This document shows positions 1 through 9,880 of a stretch of 64,000 nt of DNA, in pieces. The notes under the pieces were generated by a model that worked only from the letters and a program-made list of their open reading frames with translations, made no database searches and was not told where the DNA came from. The translations under genes and the position numbers were made by a program. The stretch's first letter is position 1; the number at the start of each line of letters is the position of its first letter. The DNA comes from Cinnamomum chago. Its lineage: Eukaryota; Streptophyta; Magnoliopsida; Laurales; Lauraceae. The stretch is from NCBI GenBank assembly GCA_038049695.1, contig CP142457.1, positions 21,590,501 to 21,654,500 on the forward strand, written 5' to 3'.

Positions 1-586
1 TTCTAGAAAATGCATTTTACATAAACTTTGTCATTCACATGCATTTTTCTAGAACTTGAGATTTTCACTTTCTATTGAGCCTATTTAGAGGCACTCTTTT
101 GCACTCATATAGTTCTCTTAATCCATGCATTCTTAGGCATATTTCTTAAGAGTAAAGTTCTTTGTTGTAAAGGTTCATGCTTAGCCTTGAAAAGCATATG
201 TTGTAAAGGTTTATGCTATGCCTTGAAAAGCATAGTGTTGATTGTAAGGTTTGAGGTGATCCTAAACCTTATTTGAAGTTAGTGGATACCGATAAGTGTA
301 TCGGGAGTGGATGTAGGCAAGTTGGCCGAACCACTATAAATGAGCTTGTCATGGTGATTGATCTTTTACTCTCTTTGCTTGAATGATTTACTTTTGGTTG
401 TATGAAGTTTGTAGATGATGATTCCTTGTGAATGCTTATCTTAGAGTTTCATATCTATCACAAGATAATTAATCTACTTCAAACCTTAATTGACTTAAAA
501 GTTAAAAGAATTCAAATTGGCCTTGGTTTTTAGAGCTAATCCTATTCACCCCCCCCCCCCCTCTAGGATTCGGTCTTGGACTTTCA
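1..586 (+). mobile_element. HR-family LTR, right end only (element continues outside the window)
   Basis: This is the 3' part of an LTR in plus orientation ending CTTTCA at 586. It carries the family hallmarks: repeated units of the type TTGTAAAGGTT..GCTTAGCCTTGAAAAGCATA (about 165-235), a CCACTATAAAT segment near 330, and the terminal block CCTATTCAC plus 13 C (549-561) and CTCTAGG. It interrupts the integrase reading frame of the Tekay element to its right. Because the left end lies outside the window, its TSD cannot be checked, and whether this is a solo LTR or the 3' LTR of a full element is unknown. No gene is seen in it. Confidence 0.8.
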
Positions 587-1295
587 TAGAATATCTCGTG
601 CTGTGAGCTTCATTCATTATTTCACTCTTCAAATCATCCACATTTGGCACACACAACCGGTCACGAAAATATAATATCCCATTCACCATCTTGAAATCGG
701 GGCGTTCTGCAATAACCTCTACTATCTTAGCCAAGCCTGGGTCTTGCAACTAATTTTCCTTGATCTTCTGGATGAAGGTAGGTTCTGATACTGTCATGTT
801 CGCTAACATCGCACCCAATCTTAGGGTCTGTACTTCTACACCCAACTCTTCAAACTGCTGTAAGACACCCATTCCTCTCAAATTGGCCATAACCACTGAT
901 TTTCTGCTCAAAGCATCTGCTACCACATTCACTTTGCCTGGATGATACTTGATTGGAAAGTCATAATCTTTGATATACTTCATCCACCTTCTCTGCCTCA
1001 TATTCAAATCCTTCTGCGAGAACAAATACTGCAAACTTCTGTGATCTGAATGGACCTCAAATTTCTCTCCGTAGAGGTAGTGTCTCCACATCTTCAATGC
1101 GAAAACAACTGCTGCCAACTCCAAGTCGTGAGTCGCATAATTCTTCTCATGGTCCTTCAACTGTCTCGAGCCATAAGCAATCACCTTGCCATCTTGCATC
1201 AATACACAACCCAGTCCCACATTCGAAGCATCTATATAAACAATAAATCCGCCATTGCCCGAGGGTAATGTAAGGATTGGAGTTGTGGTTAACCT
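587..1295 (-). pseudogene. Tekay RNase H and start of integrase (broken)
   Basis: The minus strand encodes a retroviral-type RNase H: a [20 protein letters not shown] segment, the glutamate in [13 protein letters not shown], the aspartate in [11 protein letters not shown], and the closing [17 protein letters not shown] typical of Ty3-gypsy. After a stop near 750 the same polyprotein goes on with the N-terminal integrase segment (LYFRDRLCVPN, then MNEAHSTRYS), where the zinc-binding HHCC domain begins. The frame ends at 586, where a foreign LTR has inserted, so the integrase catalytic core is absent here. The join to the RT part upstream (about 1221-1295) is frameshifted. In function this would remove RNA from the RNA:DNA hybrid; this copy cannot be functional. 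Confidence 0.85.
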
Positions 1296-2378
1296 TCATT
1301 TCAACTCCTGAAAACTGGTTTCACACTGATCGGTCCACACAAATGGGACATTCTTCCTGGTCAATTTTGTCAAAGGGGTTGCAATGGACGAAAAACCTTG
1401 GACAAATCTTCTGTAGTAGCCTGCTAACCCCAAAAAGCTTCTAATTTCCGTCACACTGCTTGGCCTTGCCCAACTAACAACTGCCTCTATCTTGGCTAGA
1501 TCAACTGCTAAACCTTCTCTGGAGATGATGTGGCCTAGAAAAGCAACTTGCTCTAACCAGAATTCACACTTACTGAGTTTCGCATATAACTGGTTATCCC
1601 TCAAGAGCTGCAATGCTGTCCTCAAATGTTCTTCATGCTCCTTCTTACTCTTAGAATACACAAGGACATCTTCAATAAACACTACTGTGGAGTGATCCAA
1701 ATAAGGTGCAAAGACCTTGTTCATCAGAGCCATAAATACTGCGGGTGCATTTGTCAAACCAAAGGGCATCACCAAGAACTCATAGTGCCCATATCTTGTT
1801 CTAAAAGCTATCTTCTAAACGTCTGAGTCTCTAACTCTCAGCTGATGGTACCCTGACCTCAAGTCTATCTTGGAAAAGTAGGCCGCTCCTTGCAATTGAT
1901 CAAACAATTCATCTATCCTTGGCAAAGGATACTTGTTCTTCACGGTCACATGATTTAGCTTCCTGTAATCAATGCACATTCTCAAACTTCCATCCTTCTT
2001 TTTCACAAATAACACCGGTGCTCCCCACGATGAAACACTTGGCCTAATAAAACCTTTGCTCAACAAATCCTGCAATTGGAGCTTTAGCTCACCCATTTCT
2101 GCTGGAGCCATCCTGTATGGTGCAATCGAGATCAGAGCTGTCCCTGGAAGGAGCTCAATTGTGAACTCAACTTCTCTGATTGGTGGTAAACCCGGGATTT
2201 TTTCTGGAAAAACATCCGAAAATTCACACACAATGGGGATATCCTCCACCCCTTGGGACTGTTTATCCTCCATGATAAATGCAATAAATGCTTGACACCC
2301 ACTCTGAACTAATCTGCTCGCCTTCAAGACTGAAATAAACCCTGCCTGAGATTTTCTCCTGTTCCCCTGAAATATCAA
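1296..2378 (-). pseudogene. Tekay reverse transcriptase (broken, altered active site)
   Basis: RT domain of a Ty3-gypsy polyprotein. It contains, in order, the [10 protein letters not shown] lead-in, [71 protein letters not shown], and the catalytic box, here FIEDVLVYS. The usual box is F-I-D-D, so the first of the two metal-binding aspartates is replaced by glutamate, which should cripple polymerisation. A stop separates the two halves (about 1776-1815, just after RVRDSDV). The C-terminal part, with [10 protein letters not shown] and [17 protein letters not shown], runs into the connection domain. The domain assignment is secure; the copy is dead. Confidence 0.9.
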
Positions 2379-2384
2379 TTCTGC

Positions 2385-2786
2385 CTATGGTCCTTGGAAT
2401 CTGAATGTGATGGTCTTACCAAAACAATCCATGGTGGCATGATATGCTTCTAACCAATCCATGCCTAAAATGACATCAAAATCATGCATGTCCAAAACTA
2501 TGAGGTTGGCCGGTAGATTAACATCTCCTAACAAAACTGTACAACTAGGGTAATGGGTCCTACACACAACTTGTTTCCCTACTGGAGTGGTCACTACTAA
2601 AATGTAATCCAACTCACCACATGGTGCATCAATCAACTTAGTAAAGCTAGGACATGCAAAGGAATGTGTGGATCCAGGATCAAATAAAATCTGGGCTTCT
2701 ACCCAACAAACAAGAAGTTTACCTTCTACCACGTCCCCTGCAGCTTCAGCATCTGCACAGTTGAGATAATACAAACGTCCATGCAT
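2385..2786 (-). pseudogene. Tekay aspartic protease segment
   Basis: The segment LFDPGSTHSFACPSF is the aspartyl-protease active-site region of plant chromoviruses (D-S/P-G-A/S-T-H-S-F form). VILGMDWL near the end is the second conserved protease motif. It lies in the same frame as gag upstream and RT downstream, separated by stop codons (after RPP near 2892 and after FQGP at 2385-2387), so it was once one gag-pol reading frame. Its role was cleaving the polyprotein. The D-P-G form occurs in this group and is not by itself a defect; the flanking stops are. Confidence 0.8.
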
Positions 2787-2891
2787 CTGGAGTCTATTTG
2801 GTACTTGGTTCTGCCTTCCTTGGCCATGCCTAATCTGCTGTGGAGGACGAGCATTCTGGTTCTGTGCTGGTTGCCTAGCCTGCTGCTGTTG

Positions 2892-4031
2892 CTAAGGTGG
2901 TCTAATCTGATTCTGAGCTGGTGCTTGATTCTGAGGAGCTACTTGTCTTTGTTGCTGGTTTCTGTTCCCTTGATTTTGAAGTATTGGGCAATCCTTGATT
3001 GCATGGTACATAGCCCCACACTTGAAACAAGCACCCATGGCCTTACGACATTCATGTGTTTCATGATTCTTGCCACAATGTCCACACCCTTGCCTCACAT
3101 GACCTTGTTCTTGCCTTGGCTTCTTGCCCTGCTGTTGCCTCTGATTCTGCTGCTGATACTGCTGCTTCCTATCCTGAACAATCATGTTGTTAATATCTTC
3201 AAATGTATAAGCCCGCTTGACCGCCTCATCATATGTAGCTAGAGGAACTACTCCTATAACATCTCTCATGATGATCGGATTCAACCCTTCCAAGAACTTG
3301 GTTATCTTCTTCCTTTCAGTGTCAATCAACTCTGTGGCATATCTAGCCAATCTTTCAAATTTGGTGACATAGTCTAGCACCATCATGCTACCTTGCTTAA
3401 GCTGCTGAAATTCGATGGCCTTCTGCCTCTTGACGTGAGAGGGAATATATTTATCTTGAAACTGTATCTTGAATGCTGCCCATGCTTCTTCGTCAGCCAT
3501 CAGTGCATAAGGATCCTTGACTGTTTGCCACCACTGGTCTGCAAGCCCGTAGAATAGTCAAGCTGTGAGCTTGACCTTTTGTATTCCTGTGCACATGAAG
3601 ACATCGAAGATCTTCTCAGTATTAACTAGCCAGTCATCTGCCACTAGCGGGTCCTCATTGCCCGAAAATTCCTTCGGTGCTCTCTTCCTAAACTTCTCAA
3701 ACAGTGCATTAGGGTCAGGATCCCTATTTTGAATTACAATCTGTGGACCCACGGGTGGTGCTACATTTCTGTTCTGAAGTACTTCCAACAACGGCCTTTG
3801 AACTTGTGCCATTTCATCATCCTTCTTAGCCAACTGCTCTTGAAATCTGGCTTGGTTCTCATTAGCTTGCCTTTGTTGTGCTATCATGGCTTGCATCAGT
3901 TCTTGAAACTGCGTAGCTGTTGGTGTCTCAGATACATCTGACTCATTCTGATTACTGCCTGAAGCATGATGATTTGGAGCTTTTCTTGGAGGCATATTGC
4001 TGTAAAACAAAGAGTTAGAACACAATAACAT
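2892..4031 (-). pseudogene. Tekay gag, capsid plus zinc knuckles, one internal stop
   Basis: The likely start is the Met of MPPRKAPNHHASG, near the right end of this interval. A Gln-rich coiled segment follows (FQELMQAMIAQQRQANENQA), then the capsid region (FEKFRKRAPKEFSGNEDP, WLVNTEKIFDVF). The frame hits a TGA around 3558 and continues in the same frame with LFYGLADQWW and AAFKIQFQDKYIP. Near the C-terminus are two zinc knuckles: a degenerate CGHCGKNHETHEC (CX2CX3HX4C) and a canonical CFKCGAMYHAIKDC (CX2CX4HX4C). The order and spacing are typical of chromovirus Gag, which packages element RNA. Sense codons replaced by stops show long decay. Confidence 0.88.
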
Positions 4032-4128
4032 AGTACAAGGGTTTCGAAGGTCTTATACCAACGAACCTATCGAACTCACGAATCCTCGCCACGTTCCTAA
4101 GACCTTTCTAGTTCTTTTAAGTGCCTGA
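4032..4128 (-). other. Tekay untranslated leader
   Basis: Sequence between the gag start and the solo-LTR insertion. It holds no gene. It belongs to the Tekay leader; the rest of the leader is at 6346-6371. The last five bases, CCTGA (4124-4128), are repeated at 6341-6345 as the target-site duplication of the inserted LTR. Confidence 0.7.
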
Positions 4129-4684
4129 TGAAAGTCCGGGGGATCCGAACCCTAGAGGGGGGTGAATAGGGTGAGCTTCAATTATGACCAATTTTAATCA
4201 ATTTTAACTTCTTTAAAACAAACTAGTCACAAGTGATGATTATCAAACAATATGCGGAAGCTAACAAAAGAATCACCACAAAGCAATCACCATCACACAA
4301 GGATTTATAGTGGTTCGGCCTCAATGCCTACATCCACTACCGGCTTGTGAACCAACACCCCACCGGATTTCCACTATTTATGCTTTTCAATAGGCTAAGC
4401 AATAACCTTTACAATATGCTTTTCAAGGCTAAGCAATAACCTTTACATTGATGTTTTTCAAGGCTTAACATCAACCTATACCTTATGCTTTTATAGGCTA
4501 AGCAATAACCTCTTCAACCACAAGGTTGGTTATCTCTCTAATTTAGTGTCTTTAATACACTTGATGGAGATTCAATTAAGCTCATTACAATGCCTCTTAA
4601 TTAGGCGGATATGGAAGTGAAAATCTAATACACACACACACTATGAATGCAAAGATGAAAGTACAAGAAGTGTGTGTGTGTGGT

Positions 4685-5189
4685 CCTCAATCATTTTGAA
4701 AATGAAAGCTCATAAATGTATGCCTAAGGCTTTTGAAAGTTTTAGCCCATAAAAACATTTATGATTGAGGAAATGCTAATCACATGTTAAAAGTAACAAC
4801 TTGTTAATGAGATCAAAGATTTACAAGTTGTATGAAATTAATTAGCTCTAAACATGTGAAGCATAGGGATGTCAATCAAACCAACAATGAAGCTCAAAAC
4901 ATAAGAATAGATTTGGTTGAAAAGAGGGGACAAATCATATGTAATTATAAATACAACTTGAAAGTGATATACCTATCAAAGTAAGGCAAGTTGTGAAACT
5001 TTAAAACAATAATACACATATGATTTGTAAAGATGTTGAATCCAAAACATAAGATACATTTGAAAGAGATTTTCTTACGATGGAAAAACAACAACCAAAG
5101 ATTCAACCAAGTATATGAATCATGTTACATATTTCATTAACATGATCTACTTAGATTTACCAAAGATAAAGTACTACTTGGATTGAATC
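4685..5189. repeat. Nested inverted repeats in the LTR leader
   Basis: Successive stems seen by eye: CCTCAATCAT (4685-4694) with ATGATTGAGG (4761-4770), enclosing CATAAATGT and GCCTAAGGC; TCACATGTT (4780-4788) with AACATGTGA (4851-4859), enclosing ACAACTTGT (4796-4804) with ACAAGTTGT (4823-4831); ACAAATCATATGT (4931-4943) with ACATATGATTTGT (5016-5028), enclosing CAACTTG with CAAGTTG; GATTCAACCAAGTA (5100-5113) with TACTTGGATTGAATC (5175-5189), enclosing ATCATGTT (5119-5126) with AACATGAT (5139-5146). This stretch lies downstream of the TATA box in the element's sense, so it should be transcribed. Confidence 0.85.
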
Positions 5190-5620
5190 AAATGGTGATG
5201 CATCCAAAACAATAGATCTATTCAAAGTATAAAACATGCTAAGGATACAACACATCATAGTTTATCATGTTACTAAAGATTTACCTAAGATAAAACAAAA
5301 CATGAAAACATATGATTTGTAAAGAAGTTGAGTCCAAAACATAAGATAGTTTTGAAAGTGATTTTCTTATGATGGAAAACAACAACCAAAGATTCAACCA
5401 AGTATAGGAATCATGTTACATATAATTTCAAAGGTTCTTTCATTAACATGATCTACTTAGATTTACCAATTCAAGTACTACTTGGATTGAATCAAATGGT
5501 GTTGTATCCAAAACAATAAATCAACTCAAAACATAAAACATGTTAAGGACACAACACAAACATAGTTTAACATGCTAGAAATGATTTACCAAAAATAAAA
5601 AAAAAGCATGAAAACATATG
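5017..5620. repeat. Two-copy tandem duplication (about 290 bp) inside the 2.2 kb LTR type
   Basis: The block starting CATATGATTTGTAAAGATGTTG near 5018 recurs from about 5309 with a few substitutions (guide words: CCAAAACATAAGATA, ACAACAACCAAAGATTCAACC, ATTAACATGATCTACTTAG, ACTACTTGGATTGAATC). A short third start is seen near 5609. The same duplication is present in the HR-3 LTRs (about 32610-33210 and 45010-45610) and inverted in the solo LTR at 55357. I do not see it in the 1.75 kb LTRs, which explains much of the length difference. Confidence 0.75.
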
Positions 5621-5780
5621 ATTAAGGAAAGTAGAGCCTACTTGGAGATTTAACTTCATTAATCCAAGCTTTAACTTTCCTAATGCTCCCCTTCATCCCT
5701 GAGTTCTTTTCCCTTGAATATGCCTCAAAACCTCTCGAGGAGGGGCTTAAAATTCCCAACTTTTGGCAAAGGAAAGAACT

Positions 5781-5792
5781 CATATTTATAGC
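5781..5792 (-). promoter_or_regulatory. LTR TATA box
   Basis: On the minus strand this reads GCTATAAATATG, a good plant TATA box. It sits about 25 bp downstream, in the element's sense, of the first GTCGAC palindrome. The matching motif is present in the other HR LTRs (for example 24521-24532 and 55908-55919), which supports a real promoter. Confidence 0.75.
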
Positions 5793-5816
5793 AAAAAGTG
5801 CCCAACGGCTAGTCCT

Positions 5817-5946
5817 CGGTCGACCTGCAAACAGGTCTCGGTCGACCGGGAACACACAACGGTCAGAAAAATGACCGTTGGGGCGCCAGGGCAACTTTCT
5901 GCCTGCAGTGTTCCCGGTCGACCGGGACCTCTGCGCCGGTCGACCG
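5817..5946 (-). promoter_or_regulatory. Four CGGTCGACC palindromes plus AACGGTCA/TGACCGTT inverted pair upstream of the TATA box
   Basis: CGGTCGACC(G) occurs at 5817-5825, 5839-5848, 5915-5924 and 5937-5946. Between the second and third is an inverted pair, AACGGTCA...TGACCGTT (about 5858-5879). All HR LTRs of both sizes keep four GTCGAC-type sites with the same layout. Position just upstream of TATA suggests binding sites of a dimeric factor; AACGG resembles the core of plant MYB sites. That function is inference. Confidence 0.65.
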
Positions 5947-6355
5947 GCGACACTGCCGGGCCACCCCCCTTTTGACAAAAATTCCAATTTTTGCACATTT
6001 GAAGGTATTTCTTTGGGAGGATTTTTTGGGCCACTAAATCAAGCTAGAAAACATGTTTTAAATCATTCTAAGATGTTTAAAAACATGAAACACACAAAGC
6101 CTAAAAAGATTCAAAACTTTAAAACCAAAGGCTAGCTTGATTTCTAAAACTTTTTCCAAAAACAAATGCATCCAAGTTTTAAAAGCAAATCATGCATAAA
6201 TCAAAACTTTTACAAATCTTAAAAGTAATGCATGAATAAAACAAGATTTCAAGTTTATTTAAAACAATGCAAGTGTGTAAATCAAATGATGCTTGCATGA
6301 TAATGCATCCATCAAATTGCAATCTATAAAATCCCTAACACCTGAAACATGTCTC

Positions 6356-6367
6356 GCTTTGATACCA
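6356..6367 (-). other. Tekay primer-binding site
   Basis: On the minus strand the sequence after the LTR end (spacer GTCC, 6368-6371) reads TGGTATCAAAGC, one base off the common plant iMet-tRNA primer site TGGTATCAGAGC. This is where minus-strand DNA synthesis was primed. It fixes the LTR boundary at 6372. Confidence 0.7.
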
Positions 6368-6371
6368 GTCC

Positions 6372-9300
6372 TGTCGCGACCCCGAAACGGAGCCCCGGGC
6401 CCGCGACGCATTTGTTGAATTGTACATTGGAGATATACTTTCCCACAGGTTCCCGCGGTGAGGATTCCCAAGGAAACACACGGAATCTGACTCACACGAT
6501 CAAGTATGCGGAAGCGTGTAGCAAAACACAGCAAGATGAGCACCAACCAATATTTAAGTGCCCTAACAAATAATACAAGACATATGTATCAAAGGAAGAA
6601 GTTAACATGGCATTCCCAACATAGTTCAAGTTATAGGACTAACACGAAAGTAAGTTAAGTTTTGTTACAACTCCATAAGAGGCCAACAGAGGCCAATACA
6701 ATTCTCAAAATAACAAAAGAAACCCCAAGACAAAATGTTGCGAGTCTCAAGGACCCGCCCGACGTCTAAATGACATCGTCGGGTTGCCATTCTCTCACAG
6801 GGGTTGGCTCACAAGCCTCCTCCTGACGCTCCTCCTCAAAGGTAACGTCTCCTGCACCTAGGCACCAACAAACAAGGGTCAAACACGACGGTTTGGCAGG
6901 TAATCAATTTAGGTGCAAGCATGAAACAATAACGTTTAAGAAAACATATAAGCAAATCCTTGATTTGAAATGCTATACTGACTGAGATACATTTGCAGAA
7001 ATATTTAATCGAGCTGAGATACTAGAACAAACTAGCATGAGTACATAATATATCATGAATAGTCATCATCCACAAAGAGCCCATCCTTTCTCTATCATTT
7101 ATATAATGAAAAGAGCAAGCACGCACGACAAGTACGATATACATAATATAAGCACGACAGGATTTCCCACAAAGACCGGAATTCCGGCCGCGGAACTGGA
7201 CACGCACGATGTGTAATAAATACACGACCAGTCTGCAGACAGTCCACATGTTTAAGGATCCCCAGACAGTGGATCAAACTGAAAGGGCAGTCCAAGCTCA
7301 GTGGTGTTACTTAATTCATGAATGCACAAAACACGCGAAACACTATCAAAACATGTCGAGATAAAAAGGGGGAAACCACTTATCAAACGCGATGAACACG
7401 ACTAGCAAGGGCATATTTAATATGCATAACACGCTTAGGAAGTGATCCCCTTTTTCTTGAAACACATATTCAAAACGAGCTTGTACTTAAGCTTCAAAAC
7501 GAGTACACGATGATTTTCATCATATCGAAACCAAAGTACGAATACAAAGCCTATCAAGCTCATGCAAGGACCTTTGGTTGATCGTTGTGCAGCCGAAGCC
7601 CAGATGTTGGAATTAAAACAGAATTGGTGCCCCAGAAGTTCAAGGACATCTCGGGTTTCGAGTGCATAATATCAGGCTAAAGGCTCCTAAACATGTTCTA
7701 GTTTTCATTCTTGCAAAAACTCTTCAAAACAGGAAATCTGTCAATTTCGGTCACCTCGCGGTCAGGTGTCGGCTAGCCGAACTAAGGTCTGGCGGCTAGC
7801 CGCCAGCTGACCGACGAGCTGACCGCTGGAAATCCAGGTCCAACACAGCCCTCTGGAAAAGGAACCGAATTGACTACAGTTAGCTTACGGTTAGCTGAAC
7901 TGAGGCTTGGCGGTTAGCCGTAAGCTGACAGTAGGGCTGACCGCTGGAAATCCAGTCTGAAATGTAGCTCTCGGGAAAGGGAACCAACATCGCGCGGTTG
8001 GCCAGCGGTTAGCCGACATGGGGTATGGCGGTTAGCCGCTTGCTGACCGTCAAGCTGACCGTAATCACTGCCGAAATGTCAGCTTCTGGAAAGGGAACCG
8101 CCGAGCTCGGTCAGCTCGCGGTTAACCGAAATGGGGATTTCGGTTAGCCGCCAGCCGACCGACGGCTGACCGAACTGCACGGGAAATGAAGTCCAGTGCA
8201 GATTTTTGCACATTTCTTCTTCCCTTCTTCTTATTTCTCATTCCACTTGCACTCCCTGAGCCTACATGCTCTCCAAGGGTCAAAACACATATTTTTCCCA
8301 ATCTTAAACATTCAATCCGAAGAAAAACATAATCATGAAGCTTATAAACATATTTGTATGCAAAATTTCCAAAAACAACAATGTAGCTTAAAATACACAT
8401 GCACAATGGTCCTATAGAGATTACTTGCCTTGCCCAAATGCTAAACACTCTTCTCCAAGCACTTCTCTCAAGCTAATCCAACACTACAAGAAAACCCAAG
8501 ACAAAACCACACAACTTACTCAAAAATGGAGCCAAAGAACCCATTTTAACAAAAGGGTTTGCAAACATGAAAAACATGATCTTAAGGAACCAAAATAACT
8601 CCATGAAAGATATGAGTGGAAGCTCTTACCTAGAGAAGGTCAAACAAGAGAGGAGGAAGAAAATGTAGGGCTTGTCCCACAAGAAGCTCCAAGAAACTTG
8701 TATTGATAGAGAGCTTGCAAAGAGATGAAGAAGATGATGTTCTTAGAATTTTCTTTGGAGTCCTCTAGCTAGATCATGCAAGGTGAGGAAGATGGAAGGG
8801 AAAGAGGGATTTTCCAGCCCTAGGTCAAGAGAGTTGCAGGAATTGGTAAAGTGAATGAAAAGAGAGGGAGATGGGGCTAAAGTGATGAAAATGGGCCCCA
8901 ACTAGCTGAACCTTGAAGTGACCAAAACACGATCTTGAGGGCCTCAGATGACTTCGACGAAGAATGATAAAACGATCGTCGAAATTTCTAGTTTCCAAAA
9001 AAGTATATTTTTGACATGATTTAGGGATCTCGAAAATTGTGTCCAGATTTGTGCAAGAAAGACAATTTTTCCCTCTTTGGGCCAAAACATGGGTTTTTGG
9101 GCTTCAAACATGAATGGGCTCAAAGCAAAAGTTGTAACACATAGAAAAATCATTCAAATGAAATCAAAATCACAATCACACTGAAATCGATACGATCTTC
9201 CCAAGCTTACACGTGCACTCAGGCCTTCCTGAGTGTGTCAGACTAACACTAAACGTTCTCGAAAATCCCCAAAGCTATGTCCAAGACTAAAACTCATTAC

Positions 9301-9387
9301 TTCTAACTCAACGACCACTAAACCCACTTAAGACTAAACACATACTAATCGCACACTAATCGACTTGGTCTGGGTCGGGGTCTAACA
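6372..9387 (-). repeat. 5' LTR of the Tekay element, about 3.0 kb
   Basis: Boundaries in plus coordinates: TGTCGCGACCCCG at 6372 and GGGTCGGGGTCTAACA ending at 9387, giving TG...CA in the sense strand. The end next to the primer site is at 6372. The LTR is about 3 kb with no conserved ORF. A GC-rich tandem block is at 7741-8190. The only other copy in view is a possible terminal fragment (28406-28669). Confidence 0.8.
7741..8190. repeat. Four tandem units of about 118 bp, rich in GGTTAGCC/GGCTAGCC and GCTGACCG words
   Basis: The units begin near 7741, 7861, 7981 and 8097. Each holds a GGAACC start, two TTAGCCG/CTAGCCG words, CAAGCTGACCG or CAGCTGACCG words, and ends near CTGGAAA (the fourth ends differently). 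GGCTAGCC is a perfect palindrome (two copies in unit 1); other units carry GGTTAGCC or GGTTAACC. This is a GC-rich island in AT-rich LTR DNA. Enhancer-like function is possible but not shown. Confidence 0.75.
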
Positions 9388-9634
9388 AGTAGTGAGATCT
9401 ATCTTCTGCATCATCATCACCTTCCTAAAAAAAAAAAGTCATCATTATTATCATCATCATGAAAGTCGTATCCCAACTATGTTGGGATTGGCTAATTGAA
9501 TTTTTTTTCTCCATTTGAGTCTATCATGGGATCTAGAGTCTAGATCTAGAGTCTATCATGAGATCTAGCTTCTGCACCCTCCCTAATTATAAGTTCGAGA
9601 GTGTGTGACATGAGCTGTGTGTTTCTGGTGGCAG
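9388..9634. other. Gene-free stretch with a LINE/SINE-like tail
   Basis: It contains an A11 run, (ATC)n-like TCATCATTATTATCATCATCATG and then GTCGTATCCCAACTATGTTGGGATTGGCTA, a phrase resembling the 3' tails of plant non-LTR retroposons. A GATCTAGAGTCTA repeat follows. No coding potential is seen until the exon at 9635. Confidence 0.4.
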
Positions 9635-9880
9635 TGGCTCGATTTGCTATAATCTATGATGAAAGAGGCAGAGTGGCAGCTGAACAAGTCAGTTCCAACA
9701 GTTGATGAGTACATGGAAAATGCCCACGTTTCATTTGGCTTGTGGCCTGTTCTTCTGCCGGCTCTCTATTTCGTTGGGCCTGAGCTGCCAGAGGAGTTTG
9801 TTAGATGTTCAGAGTTCCCTACTCTATTCAAGCTTTTGAGTACTTGTGGCCGGCTTATCAATGACACGCAAACCTTCCAG
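9635..9880 (+). pseudogene. Exon fragment of an ent-kaurene synthase-like diterpene synthase
   Basis: A single 246-nt exon-like block lies between an acceptor-like GTGGCAG and a donor-like GTGGGC. It translates as WLDLL, stop, [48 protein letters not shown] and [32 protein letters not shown], and STCGRL.ND are hallmarks of the alpha-domain of plant ent-kaurene synthases and related class I diterpene synthases. ND corresponds to the start of the NSE/DTE Mg-binding motif; the rest of that motif would lie in the next exon, which I do not find. An in-frame TAA stands where the family usually has Lys. No neighbouring exons were recognised, so this is an isolated, decayed piece. Confidence 0.85.

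Larger units (their letters stand above)
4129..6340 (-). mobile_element. Solo LTR of the HR family, 2.2 kb type, with perfect TSD
   Basis: In plus coordinates it begins TGAAAGTCC at 4129 and ends CCCTAACA at 6340. The duplication CCTGA stands on both sides (4124-4128 and 6341-6345). It has no internal region, so it is a solo LTR left by recombination between two LTRs. Its sense is the minus strand: U3 at 6340 down to about 5790, TATA box 5781-5792, then a leader of about 1.6 kb. Contents are a 6-G tract near the left end, about four short tandem units (GGCTAAGCAATAACCTTTACA type, 4380-4520), nested inverted repeats, and four GTCGAC palindromes. ORFs of 60-124 codons inside it are not conserved between copies and are not genes. 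Confidence 0.93.
587..9387 (-). mobile_element. Degraded Tekay/Del-like Ty3-gypsy chromovirus, 3' part cut off
   Basis: The element reads right to left: 5' LTR (6372-9387), primer site (6356-6367), gag, protease, RT, RNase H, then the beginning of integrase, cut at 586 by another LTR. Domain order and the RT/RNase H sequences are those of plant chromoviruses. The LTR starts, in its own sense, TGTTAGACCCCGACCC, typical of Tekay-type LTRs. Every gene carries stops or frameshifts, and a solo LTR (4129-6340) is inserted between gag and the primer site. The candidate TSD to its right is AGTAG (9388-9392); the left copy is outside the window. The element is inactive. Confidence 0.85.

Noticed and set aside
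546..749. Treating the short minus-strand ORF as a separate gene
   Set aside because: It is the start of the Tekay integrase running into the inserted LTR; its last residues are LTR sequence.
5622..5996. ORFs of 60-124 codons in HR LTRs (also at 18650, 24471, 33358, 36197, 42033, 45759, 55603 and 55704)
   Set aside because: They arise from the GTCGAC palindrome region, appear on both strands at once and exist in each LTR only because LTRs are duplicated.
7741..8190. Coding potential of the GC-rich block
   Set aside because: Tandem repeats with stops in all frames; no conserved frame.
8122..8448. 108-codon ORF inside the Tekay LTR
   Set aside because: LTR interior with no homology recognised; no second copy supports it.
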